DNA of 64,000 nt, from assembly GCF_045679555.1 (NCBI RefSeq), contig NC_092087.1, forward strand, positions 23,809,367-23,873,366, read 5' to 3'. A program made the position numbers and the translations under genes. Below the pieces are notes generated by a model, which was not told the DNA's origin, made no database searches, and saw nothing but the letters and a program-made list of their open reading frames with translations. This stretch comes from Salvelinus alpinus (taxonomy: Eukaryota; Chordata; Actinopteri; Salmoniformes; Salmonidae). Positions 20,601 to 32,104 of the stretch are shown here, one piece after another. The first letter of the stretch is position 1. The number at the start of each line of letters is the position of its first letter.

Positions 20601-23394
20601 CTCTGGAGTGTGGTGGTGACAGGAGGCTTCTGGAGTGTGGTGGTGACAGGAGCAGAGGTTGGCACAGGCGAGCCCTGCTTGATGATAGTGGTGGGAGTCA
20701 CCTGCCTAGTGAGGATGGGCGTTCCAGGAGCCTGAGGAAAAGAGGAAGGTTTAAGACTAATTTAACCTGAAAGGAAATTATCTGAAAAGGGGGGTGGCTG
20801 GTGGTCTGATCTGGAGAGTACTTTTGGGGGTAGCTGGGCTGAGGTGACCGTGTCTATTGAACAAACCTGGACTGAGGTGATCTGGAAAGGAGGAGTGCTG
20901 GTGGGGGTGGCTGGGCGGGGGGCCATGACTCCCTGGGATTGGGACTGGGACTGCATCTGAGCCAGGGTCTGCTGGTGGATCATCAACAGCTGCCCACTCT
21001 CACTACGCACCAGGACCATACCTGTGAGAGAGAGAAAAGGTAATTCGACTTCCCCTAACCGTCCTGTCACCATGTTAGATTCCCTTTATAACACTGTAAT
21101 ACATTTGTAACAACACTCCTCTACATCAACAGAAGAGAGATTCTGTAGAACAGGTAGTACTTGGCAGCAGTTTAGCTCCGATCCGCCCACATCTGCTAAC
21201 AATTAGCTGAGAGATAGAGCGCTGGATAATGACCATAAACACTGTGCCATTTCATGCTAATCAGTCTTCCTAAAGAAGCAAGGCGAGACAAGGCAAGGCG
21301 GCAGAGTTCCATACAGACCGAGGCGGCAGTGTAAACGAGTCACGCTGTAATCTACATGGTAATACATCGGGACACCGTGCCTCGCCACAGGGGGATCAAC
21401 ACTGACTACGCTACAAGAAGGGTCTCAAGAAAAAGACTGGCTGCATTACAGGCACAGCTGGTCCTGTATTCACAGAGAGCTCAGGACAGGACATTATACA
21501 CACACTTCTTAGACAGGCTGGCACATAGGGCAGCAACAGCCTCCACTTCTGGTGGTGGTCGTCATCATCATACAGCATACAGGTAATACAGTAGTAGTGC
21601 TCTTACCAGGCCAGAACGGTGTGCTATACTTGCACATGCCATATTCCCGTCTGCCTTCCCTTATATCTGTTGGTGTTTATGAGTGATCAAACGTTTTACT
21701 GTGTAGACTAAATGTTACATGACAGAATAAATAAAGCATAGGGATAAGAGAAAATATATTGAAAAGCTCTGAGTATTTCATTATCTACTGTCATACATCA
21801 ATTTCCATTTCCTGAGTGTTAACAGGAGTTGACAGGAGTGTTAATAGTGCACAGGCAGAGAACAGCGCAGCACAGACACAACAGGAGAGCGCTTGGGAGG
21901 CACAACAGGGCACTCTACATCAATTCAATGAACAACCAAGACAGATCAGCAGGGAAAGTTCGGGATTTTCTGTGCAAATGATGAAGCAATGAACAACCAG
22001 TAAGTTTTGTACCTTTGATTGAACGGTCAACATCATCAGAGAATAATCAATGAAGCAGCAAGTATACTATTACAACACCAAGTCTGCAATATACTTCTAT
22101 TTGACTGTCTTTAAAACAATGTGTAGGCATAAAATTATAAATACCAGAACAATATTATGTTTTCGTATATTACGTTTTGTATTTAGTTTCAAAGAGAGAC
22201 AAACGTACCTGGGGGAAGCTGGATGTTCTGAACGTTGGGCTGGTTCGGGGATGTCTGGGGGTGCCGAGGCGCCAACACCTGTTGCGCGATAGAACGGCTC
22301 CCTCCCGGGCTCGCAGCCACTGTCACCGGAGTGGAAGCCCTTGGTGCGCTCTGGAACGACGGGTTCGTTACAGCACAAGGAGCATTCTGTATGATTGTTT
22401 TGGGCGCCTCTGCCATGATGATGTGCGACCCCGCACTGACAGCCACAGAGGTGGGCGACTGACCATTGTTCAGGCAATCGAAAGGCAATCCCGCATTAGG
22501 ACCATTCATCGCTGTACCCGATCCCGCAGTTTGCATAGATGGCCTCACAATATGTGATATGGCAGGTCCAGTGCCCAGACTCGCAGCGTGAGACGAGGTG
22601 ACAACATTCGCAGCGTGAGACGAGGTGACAACATTCTGAGAGTTCACGAATGATGTCTGGATGATAGTGGTGTTCAATGAAGGTGGCATTACTGCGCTCG
22701 CATGTCCTTTTGACAACCCCGGCCCGTTGTTGACAACTGTGACAGCTACCGAGGCATTGCCGCTACTCGTGCAACTATTTGACAGCGGTGTCCCAGTGCG
22801 AGAGACAGCGCTTCCTGAATTGTGACAGTTCATTAAACTGCCTCCATTCAAAGTTTGAGATGCGGAAGAGGCTACTTTCCCTCCGTGGTTTGGGAGAGGA
22901 GTTATTATACTGGCACTGACAGCAACAGTCTTTCCTTGGCGGTGTCCTGCCGATGAGTCCGACTCACTCGATGAGGCATCCATAGCTGAACCCTGGGACC
23001 TCGTATTACTAATAATGACACCCCCTTGCACTCCAGCCCCTGTTGTGGAGCGGAAACAAGGGTGAGAGAAGGGGGTGAACAATGCTAAGTAGGTACTCAC
23101 AAGATAAACTAGTGTTTGCTTTCGTTTACACTTGAAACAACAAGCAAAACAACGTTACCACAGCATACCTGCTTTTGCAACCTCTTGAGCAAGTCCCCGT
23201 TTGTTCTGCTGGACATTAGCATTAAACCCTGTCCCGGAACTGGCCATGTGTTTAGCGACTGTCTGGCTACTTGCCTCAGGGCTCTCGTGACCCGAAAGCT
23301 CGGACTCAAGAGACCCCACAAGATCACAAACTACTTTCTCGTCCACCTCAGCGTTAAAGAAAACCTCATCTAGCAAATCGGAGCCTGCCGCCAT
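11542..23394 (-). CDS. taf4: TAF4, TFIID subunit 4 (complete gene, 16 coding exons)
   Basis: TAF4 is a core TFIID subunit that pairs with TAF12 through a histone fold and contacts activators in the nucleus. The joined exons give 2892 nt, or 963 residues plus stop, with every exon phase compatible. Human TAF4 is longer (about 1085 residues), mainly because of a longer low-complexity N-terminal half. The N-terminus begins [14 protein letters not shown] Ser/Thr/Asn-rich region fills residues 76-350, followed by QLPPG and MVLVRSE. The TAFH/NHR1 domain starts at about residue 492 ([17 protein letters not shown]) and runs to about 575. The histone-fold region starts at [11 protein letters not shown] (about 708) and ends near 807. 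A charged helical stretch follows ([18 protein letters not shown]), and the tail ends [17 protein letters not shown]...LLYKGFLK. I prefer TAF4 to TAF4B because of the N-terminal and C-terminal wording, recalled from memory. Confidence 0.96.
12498..14105 (-). mobile_element. Near-complete Tc1/mariner element in TAF4 intron 12
   Basis: The element is 1608 bp. Its terminal inverted repeats begin CAGTGGGGAGAACAAGTATT at both ends, and TA dinucleotides flank it (12496-12497 and 14106-14107). The repeats match over at least 70 bp with few differences. It carries an uninterrupted transposase on the minus strand, the same orientation as TAF4. Its right-hand end in sense direction (12498) is 11 bp from the TAF4 exon 13 acceptor AG. 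The high similarity of its two ends and the intact reading frame suggest a fairly recent insertion. Confidence 0.97.
12714..13736 (-). CDS. Tc1-family transposase, intact open frame of 340 residues
   Basis: A DDE-type transposase that cuts and pastes its own element at TA sites. The N-terminus ([20 protein letters not shown]) forms the paired-like helix-turn-helix DNA-binding region, followed by a second such region and a basic segment. Catalytic residues appear complete: D153 in [12 protein letters not shown]244 in [12 protein letters not shown] and E279 in [11 protein letters not shown]. The spacing of 34 residues between the last two is the DD34E signature of Tc1. The GGG segment ([16 protein letters not shown]) is present. 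The length equals the usual full length of about 340 residues, with no stop or frameshift. Point changes could still make it inactive. Confidence 0.95.
   Translation of the reverse strand: MAKTRELCKDIRDKIVDLHKAGMGYRTIGNQLGEKATTVGAIIRKWKKFKMTVNHPRSGAPCKISPRGASMIMRKVRDQPRTTRQDLVNDLKRAGSTVSKKTISNTLRRHGLKSCSARKVPLLKPAHVQARLKFANDHLDDPEEEWEKVTWSDETKIELFGLNSTRRVWRKKKDEYNPKNTIPTVKHGGGNIILWGCFSAKGTGRLHRIEGRMDGAMYREILANNLLPSVRALKMGRGWVFQHDNDPKHTARATKEWLRKKHLKVLEWPSQSPDLNPIENLWRELKVRIAQRQPRNLKDLEKVCMEEWAKIPAAVCANLVKNYRKRMISVIANKGFCTKY
14370..14427. repeat. (GT)n microsatellite in TAF4 intron 11
   Basis: About 29 uninterrupted GT units. On the TAF4 sense strand it is (CA)n beginning about 10 nt into the intron, in an intron of 124 nt. 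Confidence 0.97.
14721..19631 (-). CDS. taf4: TAF4 exons 6-10 (TAFH/NHR1 domain and linker)
   Basis: Exon 6 is 19631-19509, exon 7 is 17283-17194, exon 8 is 17054-16869, exon 9 is 15058-14923 and exon 10 is 14832-14721. Exons 6 to 8 encode the TAFH/NHR1 domain ([53 protein letters not shown]). Exons 9 and 10 encode the Gln/Pro linker and [12 protein letters not shown]...[13 protein letters not shown]. The intron between exons 6 and 7 holds a deleted Tc1 element and a SINE-like repeat. The intron between exons 8 and 9 holds a Tc1 element that itself carries another repeat. The exon 8 donor (ATG|GTACTA) is the weakest splice site and could be mispredicted. Confidence 0.9.
15126..16774 (+). mobile_element. 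Tc1-like element in TAF4 intron 8, interrupted by another repeat
   Basis: Terminal repeats resemble each other (CACTATATATACACAAAAGT on the left; the right end read in reverse gives CACTACATGAACAAAAGT), with TA on both sides (15124-15125 and 16775-16776). The plus strand holds transposase remnants: [10 protein letters not shown] near 15690, [13 protein letters not shown] near 16400, and [19 protein letters not shown] near 16500. All three catalytic positions are recognisable, but a stop follows GGGGIMV and an insertion at about 15888-16311 splits the gene. It is inactive. It lies antisense to TAF4. Confidence 0.9.
15888..16311. repeat. SINE-like interspersed repeat inserted in the Tc1-like element
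   Basis: A roughly 420-bp insertion with the wording of a common teleost repeat (ACGCTGGGCCAATTGTGC, GATCGAACCCGGGTCTGTAG), which is tRNA-like at one end. Near-identical short direct repeats flank it: gtgaaggaaa before and gtgaagggaaa after, as expected of a target-site duplication. A second copy of the family, shorter and inverted, lies at 44757-44935. Confidence 0.7.
17969..18733. mobile_element. Internally deleted Tc1-like element (MITE-like) in TAF4 intron 6
   Basis: Both ends carry the inverted terminal sequence CTGAACAAAAATATAAA next to TA. The 765-bp body has no transposase frame, so it is a non-autonomous derivative. Confidence 0.8.
18961..19155. repeat. SINE-like repeat in TAF4 intron 6
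   Basis: Starts with TTTACCTTTATTTAACTAGG and ends with CTCTAACCACTAGACTACCT-type wording, which is tRNA-like. The same ending is seen at 1340-1375. Confidence 0.65.
19885..23394 (-). CDS. taf4: TAF4 exons 1-5 (N-terminus and co-activator-binding region)
   Basis: Exon 1 is 23394-23169 and starts at the ATG in the N-terminal motif; its donor reads CAG|GTATGC. Exon 2 is 23039-22209, a single 831-nt exon with donor CAG|GTACGT. Exon 3 is 21021-20867, exon 4 is 20731-20585 and exon 5 is 19998-19885. All have AG acceptors and GT donors on the minus strand. Exon 2 codes for low-complexity Ser/Thr/Asn/Pro sequence, including [10 protein letters not shown] and [11 protein letters not shown], which resemble human TAF4. 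It also contains a 27-bp tandem duplication (two copies of NVVTSSHAA). Exon 4 encodes [10 protein letters not shown] plus a doubled VTTTLQ(K/R)PPV unit. Confidence 0.93.
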
Positions 23395-23530
23395 CTTCAC
23401 ACTACTGCAAGCTATGGAGCGTCGAAAGTGACGCGCGCAGGCGCAAAATACATGCAACGTCACCCAACAGAGATTCCAAAGTGCGGTGATTGGTCGTTTC
23501 CCGGTGATAAAGGGCGGGACAAATGGCTCC
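23395..23530 (-). promoter_or_regulatory. taf4: Probable TAF4 promoter (TATA-less, GC-rich)
   Basis: Directly upstream of the TAF4 start codon the sequence is GC-rich and CpG-containing. It holds an NRF1-like dyad at 23434-23445 (one mismatch to YGCGCAYGCGCR), a CRE-like TGACGT on the minus strand at 23457-23462, a minus-strand CCAAT at 23489-23493 and a GC box at 23512-23518. This grouping is typical of housekeeping promoters. No TATA box is seen. The start site itself is not visible. Confidence 0.5.
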
Positions 23531-23639
23531 TGACTGACATTACGGAGGATGTAAGGGCTGAAACAACACTGAATAACAAGAGCTAGTGGGGAGAAAATAA
23601 ACTCGATAGTACATGTTGTATGACGCGTATTTGCGATCA

Positions 23640-25370
23640 TATTCTAGCCAACTGATTGTGGAATTACTCTATGCTATATATTCGATGATGAAATTATGGG
23701 TAGCGACAGGATTTTAACCATACATTTAGAGTAATTCCCAGGTGGAGTGCATCTGGGTTCTGTGCTCTGGGGCTTCAAGATGGCTACGCTGTTTTGTTCA
23801 GCTAGTTTGGAGCGCCACTGTAAAAATGCATTTGGCCACGCCTCTTACAATACAGTTTTTGCATGCTGTCAAAACCACATGGGGGGGTGTCAACACAGAG
23901 GAAAAGTTGGGTTCTGTGTGAAATACATTTAAGGAATTGATCAAACTTGAGAATTTGCTGTTTTTGATAGGAAATTCCTATTGTTAGGCGTGTGTATGCC
24001 TATATATAATTTTTGTCTTATTTCAGATATCTGAACAAAAAAAACAGCTCACAGACAATGCATATCTCGGGGACAAGTAGCCTAAATGTAAATATATATA
24101 TATATATATATATACAATTAAAACAAAAAATTAAGACTATGACAATATGTTGAAGGCTATTTCATCATTGCCTTAAAACATTTAGGACAAAGCTGCCTAG
24201 TAGTATTTTTCAAAAGCACACTTAACTGAGAATCTCCAATGAAAGTGGTTTTTTTTTTGGCCAGGACTATGATTAATCGTGAAATTGTCACTGAATGTTT
24301 GTGGTTATAGACGAAGATGAGCACCAGCTACAGATTTGTTGTGGTTAATTTATCCCACAAATAGGGTTGCGTGTCTCCCCTCAAAGATGGAGAGGAGAAA
24401 ATAGCGCACAAAAAAAACATATTGAACAGATTGGTTTTTAGATGCATGAACGACTGAAAAATATATTTAACATTCCACAGTGCATAGGACACTTCATGCC
24501 CCATCAATGATAGGCCTATGTGCCATGGGTAGCCTAAATCCATATTGAGTTGTCAGAAAACGTTTAAGCTATTCCCTAAATCCAACTTAAACATGGCTCT
24601 CTAGGCCTATTAAAGGGACGTGTTGCAGTGATACGACAATCATTTAATTTGTCTTTTAGGCTATAATTTTAATGGACATGTGTCCCCCAATTGGGTTTAT
24701 AATATAAAGCACCAGCTTTAACAAATTGTGCACCTGCTGATACATTCGACTTTGGTGTTTGCTTCAGGGAATGCTCAAACAAGACGGCTTGTGTTGAGAA
24801 GTAGAAATAAAAGCTACTTAACAGCAACAATGAGCACTGGATTACCTTATAGTGGAAGTAAAATAAGTCTAATATCCAAGGCCTGGATTCGTTAGGAGGG
24901 CATTTTGTATTCACTCGACATGGATAACTCGACGGTGGCTTTGGCAAAGGATGAGTTTCCCTCAATTTAGGTGTTGTTTGGCAATTGGTTTTGCCCCCTG
25001 AATTTAAATGGTGCTGCACGTTTGTGAATTATTAACTCTACTTCCAAAAGCCACAATATTGTCATCTTATTTTCACAGTTAAATCATTTGGGACAGAAGG
25101 CCAGACTACAAACAGACTAGTGCCACCCAAAGATTTTATGAATACATCATTTTCAGAGGGAGTGCCATTATGGAAATAAATGTGTGTGAGCCACCTAAAC
25201 CACAACAAGGTTTACCTCACTACCCAGCCATTGTACAGGTAGGAGACAAGGACCAATACATCTGCTCTGCAAAAGAAAAACATGAAATAATTTGTATTCC
25301 ATGCATATGATCACACAGCCTAAGACTGGTCGTTGTATGCATCAACCAATTGCTATAACATATAACATAC
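23640..25370. other. No gene recognised; contains a (TA)n tract
   Basis: AT-rich upstream flank of TAF4 with short frames only. A TA dinucleotide run lies at 24092-24114. Confidence 0.5.
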
Positions 25371-26595
25371 TCTGGACGGTTCTGACTTAGAATATGTGGA
25401 CAACTACAAATACCTAGGTGTCTGGTTAGACTGTAAACTCTCCTTCCAGACTCACATCAAACATCGCCAATCCAAAGTTAAATCTAGAATTGGCTTCCTA
25501 TTTTGCAACAAAGCATCCTTCACTCATGCTGCCAAACATACCCTCGTAAAACTGACCATCCTACCGATCCTCGACTTCGGCGATGTCATTTACAGGCCAC
25601 AGTGTCTCCTGACCCCTCCTGTCTCAGCCTCCAGTATTTATGCTGCAGTAGTTTATGTGTCGGGGGGCTAGGGTCAGTTTGTTATATCTGGAGTACTTCT
25701 CCTGTCTTATCCGGTGTCCTGTGTGAATTTAAGTATGCTCTCTCTAATTCTCTCTTTCTCTCTTTCTTTCTCTCTCTCGGAGGACCTGAGCCCTAGGACA
25801 ATGCCTCAGGACTACCTGGCATGATGACTCCTTGCTGTCCCGAGTCCACCTGGCCGTGCTACTGCTCCAGTTTCAACTGTTCTGCCTGCGGCTATGGAAC
25901 CCTGACCTGTTCACCGGACGTGCTACCTGTCCCAGACCTGCTGTTTTCAACTCTCTAGAGACTGCAGGAGCGGTAGAGATACTCTTAATGATCGGCTATG
26001 AAAAGCCAACTGACATTTACTCCTGAGGTGCTGACTTGCTGCATCCTCGACAACTACTGTGATTATTATTATTTGACCATGCTGGTCATTTATGAACATT
26101 TCAACATCTTGGCCATGTTCTGTTATAATCTCCACCCGGCACAGCCAGAAGAGGACTGGCCACCCCTCATAGCCTGGTTCCTCTCTAGGTTTCTTCCTAG
26201 GTTTTGGCCTTTCTAGGGTGTTTTTCCTAGCCACCGTGCTTCTACACCTGCATTGCTTGCTGTTTGGGGTTTTAGGCTGGGTTTCTGTACAGCACTTTGA
26301 GATATCAGCTGATGTTTTACTTGCTATAAGTGTTTTACTTGCTATATTGTATTTACTTCGCCACCATGGCATTTTTTTGCCTTTACCTCCCATATCTCAC
26401 CTCATTTGCTCACATTGTATATAGACTTATTTTTCTACTGTATTATTGACTGTATGTTTGTTTCACTCCATGTGTAACTCTGTGTTGTTGTATGTGTCGA
26501 ACTGCTTTGCTTTATCTTGGCCAGGTCGCAATTGTAAATGAGAACTTGTTCTCAACTGGCCTACCTGGTTAAATAAAGGTGAAATAAAAAAAATA
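25370..26595 (+). mobile_element. LINE fragment with a second repeat embedded
   Basis: Plus strand 25396-25605 encodes the C-terminal part of a reverse-transcriptase protein (YVDNYKYLGVWLDCKLSFQT, LTILPILDFGDVIY). The LINE's 3' tail appears at 26400-26595 (GAGAACTTGTTCTCAACTGG, then GGTTAAATAAAGGTGAAATA). Between them, about 25605-26340, is an unrelated repeat containing a CT-rich run. The same LINE occurs inverted at 61031-61898, which lets the two halves be joined. Confidence 0.75.
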
Positions 26596-26615
26596 AAACC
26601 TTTTTTTTAACCATC

Positions 26616-28330
<1,715 letters not shown>

Positions 28331-28435
28331 ATGTGAAGAAAAAATGTTTAACCAAAAAATTACTAGTATTATTTTCGTGAATCATATTTTTATTTGATGT
28401 ACCCCCAACGGCATTGCACCCCAATTTGGGAATCC

Positions 28436-31155
28436 CTGAACTTGACAGACAGACAACTTCACCGTTGTCCTTTGCTTCCACCATCACAGTGTATTTTTCT
28501 GCAGTCTGTGCACAAGTGATAAACAGAGTAAAATAGGGATTGGCCCGATGGTGGTAAAGCACCAGGTGATTTGCATACAAGAACAGTAAAATCAGATACC
28601 TCACATGTTGTTGCTCTAGTGTCATGCACAACTTACAGTGCATTCAGAAAGTATTCAGACCACTTGACTTTTTCCACATTTTGTTACGTTACAGCCTTAT
28701 TCTAAAATTGATTCAATCGTTTTTTTCCCACATCAATCTACACACAATACCCCATAATGACAAAGCAAAACAGGTTTTTAGACATTATTGTAAATGTATT
28801 AAATAAACTGAAATATGACATATCCATAAGTATTTTGACCCTTTACTCAGGACTTTGCTGAAGCACCTTTGACAGCATTTACAGCCTCAAGTCTTTTTGG
28901 GTATCACGCTACAAGCTTGGCACACCTGTATTTGGGAAGTTCCTCCCATTCCTCTCTGCAGATCCTCTCAAGCCCTGTCAGGTTGGATGGGGAGCGTTGC
29001 TGCACAGTTATTTTCAGGTCTCTCCAAAGATGTTTGATCGGGTTCAAGTCCGGGCTCTGGCTAGTCCACTCAAGGACATTCAGAAACTTGTCCCGAAGCC
29101 ACTCCTGCGTTGTCTTGGCTGTATGCTTAGGGTCGTTGTCCTGTTGGAAGCTGAACCTTTGCACCCAGTCTGAGGTCCTGAGCGCTCTGGAGCAGGTTTT
29201 AATCAAGGGTCTCTCTGTACTTTGCTCCATTCATCTTTGCCTCGATCCTGACCACTGCCCCAGGACCTGCCACTCAAAAACATCCCCCCAGCATGATGCT
29301 GCCACCACCATGCTTCACCGTAGGGATGGTGCTAGGTTTCCTCCAGACCTGACGCTTGGCATTCAGGGCAAAAAGTTCGATCTTGGTATCATCAAACCAG
29401 AGAATCTTGTTTCTCATGGTCTGAGAGTCTTTAGGTGCTTTTTGGCAAACTCCAAATGGGCTGTCATGTGCCTTTTACTGAGGATTGGCTTCCGTCTGGC
29501 CACTCTGACATAAAGGCCTGATTGGTGGAGTGTTGCAGAGATGGTTGTCCTTCTAGAAGGTTCACCCATCTCCACAGAGGAACTCTAGAGCTCTGTCAGA
29601 GTGACTATCTGGTTCTTTGTCACCTCCCTGACCAAGGCCCTTCTCTCCCGATTTCTCAGTTTGGCCGGGCGGCCAGTTCTAGGAAGCGTCTTGGTGGTTC
29701 CAAACTTCTTCCATTTAAGAATTATTGAGGCTACTGTGTTCTTGGGGACCTTCAATGCTTTAGAAATGTTTCGGTAACCTTCCCCAGATCTGTGCCTAGA
29801 AACAATCCTGTCTCGGAGCTCTACGGACAATTCCTTTGACCTCATGGTTTTTGCTCTGACATGCACTGTCAGCTGTGGGACCTTATATAGACAGGTGTGT
29901 GCCTTTCCAAATCATGTCCAATCAATTGAATTTACCACAGGTGGACTCCAATGAAGGATGCGCCTGAGCTAAATTTCGAGTTTCATAGCAAACGGTCTGA
30001 ATACTTATGTAAATAAGGTATTTCTGTTTTTTTTTTTTTATACATTTGAAAAAATGTCTAAAAACCTGTTTTTGCTTTGTCGTTATGGGGTATTGTGCGT
30101 AGATTGTTGAGGGGAAAAAACCCCAATTTAATCCATTTTAGAATAAGGCGTAACAAAACTTGTCAACATACTTCAAAGTTGTTAAGTAATGATATTAAGC
30201 AATGTTCTTCTCCATTACAACTACTGCATTAATGAATGAATGAATTATTTATTTAATTAATTCCTTCTATGAGACTTTCCTGATATTCCAAGCATCCCTT
30301 GAATGAGACGGCACCATTGCTGTCAATGAAGAACTCAGTGTTTGGTGTGTCTGGCGTCACCGATGCGATTTCATAGTGAAATGTTGAGTTTGGGGAATCT
30401 GACTAGAAAGGATCCTGTATCAAAAGGAGGACATTTTGGTTTTGGAATATAGTGACACAAAATAGTTATTAGAGTTTCCTACTCTATGCCAAGTACCAAC
30501 ATTGTTTACCTTGTGTATTTGCCACTCCAATGCTGACCTCATACATATCCCTCCCAAAGACTGGTGGGTTTTCATTTATGTCCTGAGAGTCTGACTTTTT
30601 TATTACCTCAAATGTAAGCTGTGGAATGAAATTGTTATTTATGTACCTTGTTTGAGCTGCATAAAATCTATGATAAATATGACAGATCAATTACATTTGG
30701 TAAATTTTGTCAAGAAATACAGGAAAAATATAAATAGATGAATGTTTCCTGGCTGGCTGATTTCTGAGTATTTTCTAATCTTCAGGTTCTGGTTCTGTTC
30801 ATAGTCGACAGCCTTGTGGACCATCATCATGCCTGTCTCTGATCAAAGTCCCTTTGGCTACTTGTCCACTCCCTCCCCAAAGAATTTAAATGCCACACGG
30901 TACTGTCGCTCAACAAGAATCTGAAACAGAGTGGTGAGAATATACAGTTTAGAATCAGTATGATGGAGAAACGGGGAAATAGTAAGAGCATTCTGGGACA
31001 CTGAACAGGCTACAGGGTCAGCAACTACCTGATGAAATATATTGTAGAAGTCCAAACTATGAGTCTGTACTCACTTTGCCCAGCTCATAAGGAAAAGGCC
31101 CAGGGTGCCCCTCTTCAATATGGAATGAGTCATGATCCAGACCCTCTTCTGATGG
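28436..31155 (-). pseudogene. Cadherin-like pseudogene (best guess CDH26-like)
   Basis: Five exon-like blocks lie in order on the minus strand. Block 31155-31075 reads EEGHPGPFPYELGK and has a GTGAGT donor. Block 30920-30781 reads ILVERQYRVAFKFFGEGVDK and then a TAG codon at 30860-30858, followed in another frame by ETGMMMVHKAVDYEQNQ. Block 30618-30510 contains the cadherin calcium-binding type motif DINENPPVFG and a GTAAAC donor. Block 30402-30285 contains SVTPDTPNTEFFIDSNGA. Block 28505-28436 contains YTVMVEAKDNGEVV. This is the order of EC1 to EC2 of a cadherin. A Tc1 element (28636-30165) separates the last two blocks, and LINE-tail sequence begins right at the upstream edge. The nonsense codon and frameshift indicate decay. 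CDH26 is suggested by the wording and because human CDH26 lies near TAF4 on chromosome 20q13.33, from memory. Confidence 0.72.
28636..30165 (-). mobile_element. Tc1-like element in the cadherin pseudogene, family E/F
   Basis: The left end (CAGTGCATTCAGAAAGTATT) follows TA at 28634-28635. The other end has diverged after about 30150. Minus strand 29866-29585 holds the DNA-binding part (ELSVELRDRIVSRHRSGEGY), and 29230-28904 the catalytic part ([20 protein letters not shown]). The third catalytic residue is changed: [11 protein letters not shown] has lysine for glutamate. Frameshifts lie between the parts. A second copy is at 39561-40864. Confidence 0.9.
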
Positions 31156-31310
31156 CTCAAATCAAATCAAAGTGTATTTGTCAAGTGCGCCGAATTCAAC
31201 AGGTGTAGACCTTACAGTGAAATGATTACTTACAGGCTCTAACCAATAGTGCAAAAAAGGTATTAGGTGAACAATAGGTAAGTAAAGAAATAAAAACGAA
31301 ATAAAAACGA
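31156..31310. repeat. LINE 3'-tail fragment
   Basis: Starts with AAATCAAATCAAAGTGTATT and continues GTCAAGTGCGCCGAATTCAA, a common salmonid LINE tail. It starts exactly where the cadherin exon homology stops. Confidence 0.55.
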
Positions 31311-31589
31311 AGAAATATAAACAACTGAATAGGAGATACTGGCTAATCCAAACACCTGAGGGAATGGATATTCAAGATTCAGTCAACAGAGATATGTCAA
31401 TCTTTCCCTGGGGCATATATTTTTTTGTATTTTTGTGTTCTTTTTTTATGTCAACATTGGTCATCCTGAACAGCAGCTCAAGGCTTAAGTGACATATTTG
31501 TTTGTGCATCAGCTGTTTTGCTCATTTTGTCAGTCACCGACAGTTACTCTATTATTCTAGCCAGTTATCTAAACTTGTAAATATCTTGG

Positions 31590-31800
31590 CTGAATACCGA
31601 CAGGGCACACAGGGCACGTGCAAAATGTTCTCTCTGCTTCATGGCAAAGTGTGTAGAACTGCAGAAAATATGTTTAAAACTGCAACAAGGTGTAGAAATT
31701 TAGGAAATTAACTTTAAAATTTAAATTTGTCTCTCTGCTGTCAAGAGGTGGGCCACTAACATTTTTTGCTCAATTAGAACCCCCAAAACGCTAGAGCCGG
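31590..31800. repeat. Unclassified repeat with internal ~35-bp periodicity
   Basis: Repeated AAAATGT...GTGTAGAACTGCAG-type units. A related block is at about 36740-37065. Confidence 0.45.
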
Positions 31801-32104
31801 TCCTTCTGAACATCAAATTAATTACAGTGGTTAAAAGCTGTAGGCCTGTTCTCCACTGTAGTGCTTATTATTGCATGAAACCCAATCATTTGTAAGTGTT
31901 ATAGTTTGCAGAGTAGGGAGTCTTTGTTCATGTTGTAAGACCTTTGTGACGGTTCCTGTGTCAGTGTGGATTAATCTCTTCAAGGATGATGGTATTTCAT
32001 GACTCTTACACCAGTTTAGTATTTAGTATTTATTATGATCCCCATTAGCGGCTGCCAAGGTAGCGGGTACTCTTCCTTGGGTTCAAACAGGGTTAAAACA
32101 GTTA

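Noticed and set aside
22177-22557. Plus-strand frame opposite TAF4 exon 2
   Set aside because: It is antisense to a well-supported coding exon.
28869-29513. 214-codon plus-strand frame
   Set aside because: It is the antisense reading of the decayed Tc1 transposase at 28636-30165.
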